The notes under the pieces were generated by a model. The model ran no database searches, was not told the DNA's origin, and was given only the letters and a program-made list of their open reading frames with translations. 36,111 nucleotides of DNA, from the IMG/VR virus record IMGVR_UViG_3300008448_000294, positions 1 through 36,111 of that record; one strand, given 5' to 3'. This DNA is from a virus. A program made the position numbers and the translations under genes. Of the stretch, positions 30,081 through 36,111 are shown in pieces (position 1 is the first letter of the stretch; the number at the start of each line of letters is the position of its first letter).

Positions 30081-30109
30081 ATGGGCTTGTCCGCCCATTT
30101 TGGGCTTTT
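30081..30109 (+). terminator. Tandem overlapping terminators after terS
   Basis: Hairpin 1, ATGGGC/GCCCAT (30081-30098), is followed by T residues. Hairpin 2, GCCCA/TGGGC (30093-30105), is followed by TTTT. They share bases, so only one can form at a time. They would end terS transcripts about 150 bp after its stop. Confidence 0.55.
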
Positions 30110-30200
30110 CCCGCCCGTCTTAAGCGCGGCCCTATATGCCAAAACACGGGGTTTATATAGCGCCAAGGTTAAGCCGGGGCGTGGCACGCCGTGGCATATT

Positions 30201-30219
30201 GCAAATGATTATCAATAGC
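30201..30219. promoter_or_regulatory. Fur-box-like palindrome 1
   Basis: GCAAATGATTATCAATAGC matches 14 of 19 bases of the Escherichia coli Fur consensus and has the perfect core TGAT-T-ATCA. Outer halves agree at 7 of 9. Confidence 0.4.
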
Positions 30220-30259
30220 ATATAGCTTGGCAATGAGCGTGACCATGGGCGTGGGCTAT

Positions 30260-30282
30260 GCCATGCCATAGCGTCGGCCAAG
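30260..30282 (+). repeat. Right copy of short repeats shared with 26126-26182
   Basis: GCCATGCCATAG (30260-30271) and CCATAGCGTCGGCCAAG (30266-30282) correspond to copies at 26126-26137 and 26166-26182. Confidence 0.6.
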
Positions 30283-30309
30283 GCTAGCGCAAACTGGACA
30301 ATGGCAGAT

Positions 30310-30328
30310 GATAATGAGAAGCATTCTT
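30310..30328. promoter_or_regulatory. Fur-box-like palindrome 2
   Basis: GATAATGAGAAGCATTCTT matches about 15 of 19 positions of the Fur consensus and keeps AATG-N5-CATT. It shares a local duplication with site 3. Confidence 0.45.
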
Positions 30329-30377
30329 AACTGGCAATGCTTAGGACAAGCTGACCATGGGCGGGGCCATGGCAGAT

Positions 30378-30396
30378 GCAAATGAGAAGCATTCGC
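30378..30396. promoter_or_regulatory. Fur-box-like palindrome 3
   Basis: GCAAATGAGAAGCATTCGC has inverted arms TGCAAATG and CATTCGCA (7 of 8 complementary) around AGAAG. It differs from the common AATGAGAATCATT form of the Fur box at one core base. Confidence 0.45.
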
Positions 30397-30516
30397 AAAA
30401 GGGCCCCCTGAAACCAACCATGCCACCCCCCTGTGGGAAAGAGGCCGGGGTGGCTTTGGGTCCTCCGCCCCTCCCCTGAAATCACCCAAAAATCTCAAAC
30501 TGGGTCCCCACCGGCC

Positions 30517-30544
30517 TTGACTATTCACCGGCCTAGAGCATAAT
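30517..30544 (+). promoter_or_regulatory. Promoter of the KGG gene
   Basis: TTGACT (30517-30522) and CATAAT (30539-30544) with a 16-base spacer, each 5 of 6 to sigma70 consensus. The start would be near 30551, 12 bases before the gene. Confidence 0.65.
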
Positions 30545-30562
30545 GGGTCCCTCACTGGGGGT

Positions 30563-30847
30563 ATGGCTATGAATGATACTGGTACGGGTAGTGGTAAGGG
30601 CCGTGGTCGTGGGTTTGCGTCTATGGACCCTGAGAAGAGGCGGTTGATTGCGGCTAAGGGGGGTAAGGCTGTTAAGGCTGAGAGCAGGAGCTTTAGCAAG
30701 GATAGAAACCTTGCCAAGTTAGCGGGCCAGAAAGGCGGGAGGAGCGTGTCTGCGGAGAAGCGGAGCTTTGCCTTGGACCGTGCCCTTGCTGTTCGGGCGG
30801 GTAAGTCTGCCCGGAAGAACAAGGGGGAGGGTGGTGGGTCCCCTTGA
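30563..30847 (+). CDS. KGG-repeat small basic protein
   Basis: 94 residues. RGFASMDPEKRRLIAAKGGK (17-35) and KLAGQKGGRSV (52-62) are KGG-type repeats (KGG at 32-34 and 57-59) as in the stress-induced KGG family (GsiB/con-10-like). The rest is Gly, Lys, Arg and Ser, strongly basic, without a fold signature. In bacteria such proteins are hydrophilic and stress-linked, with DNA or water binding proposed. Here it could bind packaged DNA or protect the host cell. It has its own promoter and a strong terminator, and GGT-rich glycine codons unlike its neighbours, so it looks like an inserted cassette. Confidence 0.75.
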   Translation: MAMNDTGTGSGKGRGRGFASMDPEKRRLIAAKGGKAVKAESRSFSKDRNLAKLAGQKGGRSVSAEKRSFALDRALAVRAGKSARKNKGEGGGSP

Positions 30848-30863
30848 TGGATCCCTATTGGCG

Positions 30864-30890
30864 AGGGGGTCCCTTTGGGGTCCCCTTTTT
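30864..30890 (+). terminator. Rho-independent terminator after the KGG gene
   Basis: AGGGGGTCCC, loop TTT, GGGGTCCCCT gives a 10-bp stem with two G-U pairs, followed directly by TTTT. It isolates the KGG gene from the genes that follow. Confidence 0.8.
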
Positions 30891-30916
30891 CCCAGTATAG
30901 CATATAGGGGGATGAT

Positions 30917-31159
30917 ATGGATGATCTTAAAACGCGGCTGCGTGATCTAGGCGAACGAGTTTCTGTCGGTCACGTTGTGCCGCCGGCTGGCACTTACATG
31001 CTGAAGGCCGCCGACCGCATAGAAGAGCTGGAAGCGGCGTTGCGCCATGTTGTCAAATCATGGGAGGAACCATGTTACGGCGATGACTTTGCAAGGTTAG
31101 ACAACGTGTCGGCAGGAATTTCAGCCGCCCGCGCTGCACTGGAGGGGAAGCATGAGTGA
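30917..31159 (+). CDS. Coiled-coil small protein, paralogue family
   Basis: 80 residues. LKTRLRDLGERVSVG, then AADRIEELEAALRHVVKSW and SAARAALEGKHE repeat the layout of the protein at 20850-21107 (EAADxIExLExAL, ARAALEGK). A GGGG-type ribosome site precedes the ATG. It overlaps the next paralogue by 8 bp. Function unknown. Confidence 0.65.
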   Translation: MDDLKTRLRDLGERVSVGHVVPPAGTYMLKAADRIEELEAALRHVVKSWEEPCYGDDFARLDNVSAGISAARAALEGKHE

Positions 31160-31451
31160 GTTTGTAAAACGCATCAGGTTCCTCGCCGCAGGGCAAGACG
31201 ATCCGCAAAGCCGTGAGCTTGCCGAAGCCGCAGATCGGATTGAATATCTGGAGCGCGAGCTTGCCGAAGAACGCCATAGCCGCGAGGTAGCTGCCGCTAA
31301 GGCGTGGGAGTTTGCCGCCCGGATCAGGGGGCTGGAAGCGGCCTTGCAGGAAATCATGCAGGAAGCGCGGGGAGAAGACTTTGACCCGCCCTCTATTCTC
31401 AATTTGATCCGCAACGTCGCCTTCAATGCGCTAGAAGGCCGGCAATCTTAA
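31152..31451 (+). CDS. Coiled-coil small protein, paralogue family
   Basis: 99 residues. FVKRIRFLAAGQDD, AEAADRIEYLERELAEERHS and LEAALQEIMQEA, with the end FNALEGRQS, place it in the same family as its left neighbour, with an extra heptad stretch. Codon use is like the phage late genes. Function unknown. Confidence 0.6.
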   Translation: MSEFVKRIRFLAAGQDDPQSRELAEAADRIEYLERELAEERHSREVAAAKAWEFAARIRGLEAALQEIMQEARGEDFDPPSILNLIRNVAFNALEGRQS

Positions 31452-31474
31452 TCCCCAGCCAAAAGAGCAAGCAA

Positions 31475-31555
31475 ATGGCGAACCCTGAGCTTATATTCAT
31501 AGCCACAGTCCTTTTGGCGGGGATTGGGTTCTTATGGGTAGCGTCAGATTATTGA
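31475..31555 (+). CDS. Possible 26-residue membrane peptide
   Basis: MANPELIFIATVLLAGIGFL then WVASDY is an uninterrupted hydrophobic helix. It ends 12 bp before the large terminase start. The ribosome site is weak. It may be a tiny membrane protein or a chance frame. Confidence 0.35.
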   Translation: MANPELIFIATVLLAGIGFLWVASDY

Positions 31556-31567
31556 CAGGGGGTAGCC

Positions 31568-33268
31568 GTGGCATTTCTGGAAATTGACGGCGCTAAGATT
31601 GACATAGAAAAACAGCTTCTTCAGCTAGACGCCACGGACTGTGAGGACGATCTCTATACGTTCCTCAAAGCTGGATGGCAGCACATAGACTCCGTGCCAT
31701 TCACCGATGGCTGGCCTATTCAAGCTGTGGCTGAACATCTGCAAGCTGTAGCCGACGGGGACATCAAGCGCCTCATCATCAACATCCCGCCCCGCTGCTC
31801 CAAGTCATCCCTAACCTCTGTCGCCTTCCCCGCTTGGGTATGGGCGCAGCCATGGCTTACCCCAACGTCTGGGCCGGGCGTTCAGTTCCTTCATGCCTCC
31901 TATGCCCAGCAGCTTTCTCTTCGTGATAGCGTCAAATGCCGACGCTTGATTGAAAGCCCATGGTATCAGGCCCGCTGGGGCGATAGGTTCAAGCTGACCG
32001 GCGACCAGAACACCAAGACTAGGTTTGACAATGACAAGAACGGGTCCCGTCTCTCCACGTCTGTTGGCTCTGCGCTTACGGGCGAAGGCGGCTCAATTAT
32101 CGTGGTTGACGATCCTAACGCGGCCCAAGAAGCGTTCTCCGAAGCAACCATCATGTCCACGATTGAGTGGTGGGATTCGGCGCTCTCCACCCGCCTCAAT
32201 GACCCCAAAACGGGCGCGTTTATCGTCATTCAGCAGAGGCTCTCAGAACAAGACCTCACCGGACATATCCTCTCCAAAGACATAGGAGAGTGGACCCATC
32301 TCTGCCTGCCAATGCGATATGAATGGCAGCGCCACAGCTACACCCAAATCGGATGGCACGACCCCCGTGGTCTGACAGACGACGGCACCCCGCTCATTGA
32401 AGTCACCAGTGACGGGGAAAGAATGCCAATTTCCCCGGAGGCACAGGTGGAGCTTGAGGAGCGCGAAGGCGCTTTGCTCTGGCCCGAACGGTTTGGTGAG
32501 CCTGAAGTCGCCATTCTGGAGCGCCAGCTTGGGCCTTGGGCCTCTGCCGGCCAGCTTCAACAGCGCCCTGAGCCGAAGGGCGGTGGCATCATCAAGCGCG
32601 AATGGTGGCAACCGTGGGAAAGCAACATCTATCCCAACATGGAATTGATCGTCGCCTGCCTCGACACCGCCTACACCACCAAAACAGAGAATGATCCGTC
32701 CGCTTTGACCATCTGGGGCGTGTTCTCTGGTGACGTTGTAGCCCAAAATGTCAAAGCTCTGGGCGGTTCAGAGCGTGCTTTCTCCGAATCTCACCCCAGA
32801 GTCATGCTTATGTATGCTTGGCAAGGGCGTTATGAGCTACATGACCTCGTGTCACGAGTGTCAGATAGCTGCCGAAAGTTCAAAGTTGACACCCTACTCA
32901 TTGAAAATAAGGCCGCAGGCCACTCCGTAGCCCAAGAAATCCGCCGTTTGTACGGTTTTGAGCGGTTTGGCGTGCATTTGTTTGACCCAAAAGGCCAAGA
33001 TAAGGTAGCAAGACTGTATTCCGTGCAGCATTTGTTTGCTGAAAACATGGTTTTTGCCCCTAACAAGCAGTGGGCAGAGATGGTAATCAGCCAAGTCGGC
33101 CAATTTCCGAAAGGAAAGCACGACGACTTGGTGGATACGGTCTCTATGGCGATGCGGCACCTCCGTGACACGGGCGTTCTCATCCGTGGCGAGGAATGGT
33201 CCGCTGAAGCCGAAGCAAACATGACGTTCCAAGGCAATAATGCTTGGACGCCGCTTTATCCGGCTTAA
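31568..33268 (+). CDS. terL: Terminase large subunit
   Basis: 566 residues from GTG 31568. The ATPase half has a Walker A-like loop INIPPRCSKSS (about 71-81), Walker B SIIVVDDP (about 176-183) and the coupling region QQRLSEQDLTGHIL. The C-terminal RNase H-like nuclease has LDTAYTT (D365 or near) and KHDDLVDTVSMAM (D519/D520), the acidic residues that bind metal. It pumps DNA into the procapsid and cuts it. GGGGGT precedes the GTG. The gene is followed by a small protein and portal, a common order. Confidence 0.93.
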   Translation: MAFLEIDGAKIDIEKQLLQLDATDCEDDLYTFLKAGWQHIDSVPFTDGWPIQAVAEHLQAVADGDIKRLIINIPPRCSKSSLTSVAFPAWVWAQPWLTPTSGPGVQFLHASYAQQLSLRDSVKCRRLIESPWYQARWGDRFKLTGDQNTKTRFDNDKNGSRLSTSVGSALTGEGGSIIVVDDPNAAQEAFSEATIMSTIEWWDSALSTRLNDPKTGAFIVIQQRLSEQDLTGHILSKDIGEWTHLCLPMRYEWQRHSYTQIGWHDPRGLTDDGTPLIEVTSDGERMPISPEAQVELEEREGALLWPERFGEPEVAILERQLGPWASAGQLQQRPEPKGGGIIKREWWQPWESNIYPNMELIVACLDTAYTTKTENDPSALTIWGVFSGDVVAQNVKALGGSERAFSESHPRVMLMYAWQGRYELHDLVSRVSDSCRKFKVDTLLIENKAAGHSVAQEIRRLYGFERFGVHLFDPKGQDKVARLYSVQHLFAENMVFAPNKQWAEMVISQVGQFPKGKHDDLVDTVSMAMRHLRDTGVLIRGEEWSAEAEANMTFQGNNAWTPLYPA

Positions 33269-33281
33269 ACAGGGTGAGGAA

Positions 33282-33494
33282 ATGTCTCGCGTTCTGGCTC
33301 AGGCTGTGGTGGATGTGATAATTCCGCCCGGTGTTTTTAATCTAGGCAAGTTCAAGGTCGAGGTTTGGGGTAAAGACCCGCACGATTACGTGCGTCACTA
33401 TGAAATCCAAGCCAAATCCGATACACTTGCAGCCCAAGAGGGCATCCGCCGCTTCGTGGAAGAGATGGAACGGCTAGGCTCTGAAGAGGAATAG
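33282..33494 (+). CDS. Small protein between terL and portal
   Basis: 70 residues from ATG 33282 (AGGG with about seven bases before it). VLAQAVVDVIIPPGVFN forms a strand region, then KVEVWGKDPHDYVRHYEIQA and a helical acidic end (EGIRRFVEEMERLG). Not recognised. Its tight place between packaging genes suggests a virion or packaging role. It ends two bases before the portal start. Confidence 0.6.
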   Translation: MSRVLAQAVVDVIIPPGVFNLGKFKVEVWGKDPHDYVRHYEIQAKSDTLAAQEGIRRFVEEMERLGSEEE

Positions 33495-33496
33495 TC

Positions 33497-35764
33497 ATGC
33501 CGCTTACGCCCGGTCTTGTGCCCAACATCCGTCAGGCTTCTCCTGAAGATGATCCGTTGCCCGGCCCGACCGACGTAGTGGTTGAGTATGAAGACAGCGT
33601 GGGCGAAGACCGCCCGGAAACCGACATAGACGGCAATGTTCTGAAAATTGAACATGCTGACGGTTCTATCTCTGTCTCTCTGGATGGAAAGCCGATTGAA
33701 AGCGCACGCAGCCGTGAGCGCGGCGGCTGGTTTGACAATCTGGTTGATGACATTGACAACGCAGAGCTGTCTCGCATCTCCAGTGAGTTGCTCAAGGGCA
33801 TAGACGACGACATTGATAGCCGCAAAGAGTGGATTGAAGATCGCGCGCAGGGCATCAAGCTCCTTGGCCTGAAGATTGAAATCCCCGGCCTCGCTGGCGC
33901 GGCTGACGGCGCTCCAGTTGAGGGGATGTCAAAAGTCCGACACCCGCTTCTGCTTGAAGCTGTGTTGCGATTTCAAGCCAACGCGCGATCAGAGCTTCTT
34001 CCCACCGACGGGCCGGTGAAGATCAGGAATGATTCCACCCGCGCCACGTTGCAGCAAGATCAAATGGCGAACGCGCTCCAGCGCGACCTCAATCACTATC
34101 TGACCAGCATTGCCACTGAGTATTATCCTGACACCGACCGCATGTTGCTCATGCTTGGTTTCGGTGGGTCTTCTTTTAAGAAGATTTACTTCTGCCCGCT
34201 GCGCAATCGCCCGGTGTCTGAGAGCGTTGATGCTGACGATTTGATCGTCAACAATTCTGCGACTGATCTGCGTAACGCCAAGCGCATTACGCATCGCGTG
34301 TACATGCGGCCCTCGACTGTGAAGCGTTTGCAGATTTTGGGTGTGTATCGCGATGTTGATCTGTCAACGCCCAAGCCGGCCCAGTTAGACAGCGTGCAGC
34401 GCGAACAGATGAGCCAGCAAGGGCTGTCGCCATCTGTGACAAACCCTGATGATCGCGACCGCGAAATCTACGAGTGCTATTGCGAACTCGACATTCGCGG
34501 CTTTGAACACAAGTACAAGGGCAAAGAGACGGGCCTTGAGATTCCGTATCGTGTCACGATTGACGCTTCTACAAAGGAAATTCTGAGCATCGTCCGCAAT
34601 TACGACGAGGACGATCAGGACTTGCCGACCGCCCGGCAGAACTTCGTCAAGTACACTTTTGTGCCGGGGATGGGCTTCTATGACATCGGCCTTCTTCACA
34701 TACTGGGCAATACGACTAACGCTATCACTGCTGCGTGGCGTGAGCTACTTGACGCTGGCATGTACAACAATTTTCCCGGCTTCCTTATGGCGGACACGGG
34801 CGCACGCCAGAATACGAATATCTTCCGCGTTCCTCCGGGGGGAGGCGCGACTGTTAAAACAAATGGCATGCCTATCTCGCAGGCCGTAATGCCACTGCCA
34901 TACAAAGAGCCTTCTGGCGCTTTGATGAACCTTGTCACGCAAATGGCTGACACGGGCATGCGCGTGGGCGGCACGTCTGAAGTCATGGTGACGGAAGGCA
35001 AGCCCGACGCGCCCGTTGGCACTACGCTTGCCATGATTGAGCAAGCGCAGAAGGTCGTGAACTCCGTCCATAAGCGGATGCACGCCGCACAGTGCGAAGA
35101 GTTTGCCCTTCTGGCGAGGGAGTTCAAGGAACATCCTGAGAGCTTCTGGCAGAAGAACCGTCGTCCCGCCTATCCGTGGGATGAGCGGACCTTCATGATG
35201 GCTCTTGAAGACTGCGATCTCGTCCCGCAGGCCGACCCCAACACGTCAAGCCAGTCGCAGCGCCTGATGAAGATCATGGCGCTCAAGCAGCTTCAGCAAG
35301 CAAGCCCGTCTCTCTATGACCCGATTGCGGTTGACGTTGCGGCGTTGCAGGCGATTGGCTGGAACAACCCCGAACAGTTCATGGTGCCGTCCTCCGCGCA
35401 GGATAAGCCGCCGCCGGAACTCATGAAGGCCATGGCCGACATGGAGAATGACAAGCGCAACTCCGAAGCGCGCATGCTCGACAGCCAGACCCGCGCCAAA
35501 GAAACGGACGCGAAGATTGGCATGGATCAGCAGCGCGGTCAGCTTGAGATCATGCGTATGCAGAAAGAGCTTGGCGGGGATGAGGACAAGATGGCGGAAA
35601 TGCACAATGACCGCCAGAACCGCCTGAGCCAAGAGCGCACGCAGTTGATTGACTTGGCGCAGGACGTTCTCCAGCATCCTGAAAACGTCGGGCTAATTGA
35701 ACCGCTTATCCGTCCGGCCCTTGAGGAAGTTGAGTCGGATCGCCAACAGAAAGGGCTGATGTGA
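33497..35764 (+). CDS. Portal protein (P22/SU10-type podovirus)
   Basis: 755 residues. After an acidic variable N-terminus, residues about 180-290 (LNHYLTSIATEYYPDTDRML, FGGSSFKKIYFCPLRNRP, NAKRITHRVYM) are the clip/wing core seen in large podovirus portals. Further on are FYDIGLLHILGNTTNAITAAWREL (about 393-416) and DTGMRVGGTSEVMV, common in this family. The C-terminal 150 residues are a Gln/Met-rich helical barrel with long charged helices (NSEARMLDSQTRAKETD, LEIMRMQKELGG). Twelve copies form the ring through which DNA enters. Its stop shares bases with the next ATG (TGATG). Confidence 0.85.
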   Translation: MPLTPGLVPNIRQASPEDDPLPGPTDVVVEYEDSVGEDRPETDIDGNVLKIEHADGSISVSLDGKPIESARSRERGGWFDNLVDDIDNAELSRISSELLKGIDDDIDSRKEWIEDRAQGIKLLGLKIEIPGLAGAADGAPVEGMSKVRHPLLLEAVLRFQANARSELLPTDGPVKIRNDSTRATLQQDQMANALQRDLNHYLTSIATEYYPDTDRMLLMLGFGGSSFKKIYFCPLRNRPVSESVDADDLIVNNSATDLRNAKRITHRVYMRPSTVKRLQILGVYRDVDLSTPKPAQLDSVQREQMSQQGLSPSVTNPDDRDREIYECYCELDIRGFEHKYKGKETGLEIPYRVTIDASTKEILSIVRNYDEDDQDLPTARQNFVKYTFVPGMGFYDIGLLHILGNTTNAITAAWRELLDAGMYNNFPGFLMADTGARQNTNIFRVPPGGGATVKTNGMPISQAVMPLPYKEPSGALMNLVTQMADTGMRVGGTSEVMVTEGKPDAPVGTTLAMIEQAQKVVNSVHKRMHAAQCEEFALLAREFKEHPESFWQKNRRPAYPWDERTFMMALEDCDLVPQADPNTSSQSQRLMKIMALKQLQQASPSLYDPIAVDVAALQAIGWNNPEQFMVPSSAQDKPPPELMKAMADMENDKRNSEARMLDSQTRAKETDAKIGMDQQRGQLEIMRMQKELGGDEDKMAEMHNDRQNRLSQERTQLIDLAQDVLQHPENVGLIEPLIRPALEEVESDRQQKGLM

Positions 35765-36111
35765 TGAACCCCGTTTTGATGCAACTTGTTCAACGGTTTG
35801 GCCCTAGCGTTCTAAGCATGGGCGAGAAAGCTCAAGCTACCTTGGCCCGCATGGCTGGCCTCCAGACCCCTGCGGCACAGCAGGCTTCTAGCCGTCTTAT
35901 GGAGCCCGGCACCGCTGAACGCGCCATGTCCGCGATTCGCGCCTCTGGCCCCGGCGGCACGAACCCCATGCTGACCGCTGGCGCTACCGCTGGCACGGCC
36001 TTGGGCGCTGGCATGATGCCAACCACAAATGGCGGCGCTCAAATGCCACCGGATCGTGAAGCTCTGTTCTCCCAGCTTAACCGCGATCCTGACAGCATGG
36101 CCCGTATGGCT
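35764..36111 (+). CDS. Post-portal structural protein (3' partial)
   Basis: The frame begins at ATG 35764 within the portal stop and is open to the window end (116 codons). The visible product (MNPVLMQLVQRFGPSVLSMG, then LARMAGLQTPAAQQASSRLM ... ) is Ala/Met/Gly-rich with low charge and a GATAGTALGAGMM stretch. Its position after the portal, before the missing capsid genes, and its helical composition suggest a scaffold-like or minor structural protein. Not recognised. Confidence 0.6.
   Translation, partial: MNPVLMQLVQRFGPSVLSMGEKAQATLARMAGLQTPAAQQASSRLMEPGTAERAMSAIRASGPGGTNPMLTAGATAGTALGAGMMPTTNGGAQMPPDREALFSQLNRDPDSMARMA

Larger units (their letters stand above)
29946..30562. other. 617-bp non-coding region between terS and KGG gene
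   Basis: No supported gene. From left to right: two CCCTAG repeats (29967-29981), tandem overlapping hairpins at 30081-30109, three Fur-box-like palindromes (separate entries), an inverted repeat GCTATG-CCATGC-CATAGC (30255-30272), and the promoter at 30517-30544. A packaging (pac/cos) site could also lie here because it adjoins terS. The minus-strand open frames that cross it are probably shadows. Confidence 0.55.

Noticed and set aside
29969-30187. 72-codon minus-strand frame in the terS-KGG gap
   Set aside because: Basic, low-complexity product without a recognisable domain; it crosses the tandem hairpins at 30081-30109. Kept as non-coding, though a small gene cannot be excluded.
30256-30903. 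215-codon minus-strand open frame across the KGG gene
   Set aside because: It lies opposite the KGG gene, its promoter and its terminator, has Pro/Arg/Leu-rich composition typical of a shadow frame, and no convincing ribosome site.
1-36111. Integrase, tRNA genes, CRISPR array, insertion sequences
   Set aside because: Looked for and not seen: no tyrosine or serine recombinase motifs, no cloverleaf with a conserved T-arm, no regularly spaced repeats of CRISPR type, and no transposase. The HTH genes alone do not prove a temperate life style.

Overview
The window is most of the genome of a short-tailed (podovirus-like) double-stranded DNA phage, probably infecting an alphaproteobacterium. The host guess rests on a phage copy of the GcrA cell-cycle regulator (13915-14418), a family essentially confined to Alphaproteobacteria, and on a small protein resembling the DNA-binding domain IV of DnaA (13220-13561). 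There is no tail tube, sheath or tape-measure gene. The virion genes are portal, adaptor, nozzle, internal (ejection) proteins and one fibre. Both window edges cut through structural genes. The right edge stops just after the portal and the left edge starts inside a probable adaptor, so the scaffold and capsid genes most likely lie across the cut of a circular or permuted map.

Layout. (1) 1-13130, plus strand: late virion genes: adaptor (partial), nozzle/stabilisation protein, two small proteins, a GNAT acetyltransferase, a 1522-residue internal protein with a lytic transglycosylase-like domain and two endosialidase-chaperone-like modules, an 833-residue internal protein, and a tail fibre with a C-terminal S74 chaperone domain. 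(2) 13220-19142, minus strand: a tightly overlapping early operon. It carries ERF annealase, a YqaJ/lambda-type exonuclease, a small protein with an SSB-like acidic tail, HNH and PD-(D/E)XK-like proteins, a secreted transglycosylase (probable endolysin), a one-pass membrane peptide, GcrA and the DnaA-like protein. (3) 19143-19232: divergent control region whose two -35 boxes overlap, with a probably leaderless regulator on the right. (4) 19233-25152, plus strand: HTH regulator, RusA resolvase, small proteins, a DNA methyltransferase, a second small HTH protein, a replication-initiator-like HTH protein followed by iteron-like repeats, then an SF2 helicase and a TOPRIM primase. No DNA polymerase is visible, so replication probably relies on the host polymerase. 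(5) 25179-29021, minus strand: three small genes behind a promoter that abuts an AACC repeat tract, then a distinct operon encoding a MoxR/CobS-like AAA+ ATPase, a VWA-like partner and a conserved small protein. (6) 29271-36111, plus strand: small terminase, a 617-bp non-coding stretch with terminator hairpins and three Fur-box-like sites, a KGG-repeat gene with its own promoter and terminator, two coiled-coil paralogues, large terminase, a small protein, the portal and the start of a further gene.

The parts fit together as follows. Early left and right operons recombine and replicate the DNA and may retune host cell-cycle transcription. The AAA+/VWA pair is the clearest candidate for an uncharacterised system. 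The terminase, portal and virion operon package the genome and build particles. No integrase, tRNA gene, CRISPR array or insertion sequence was seen.
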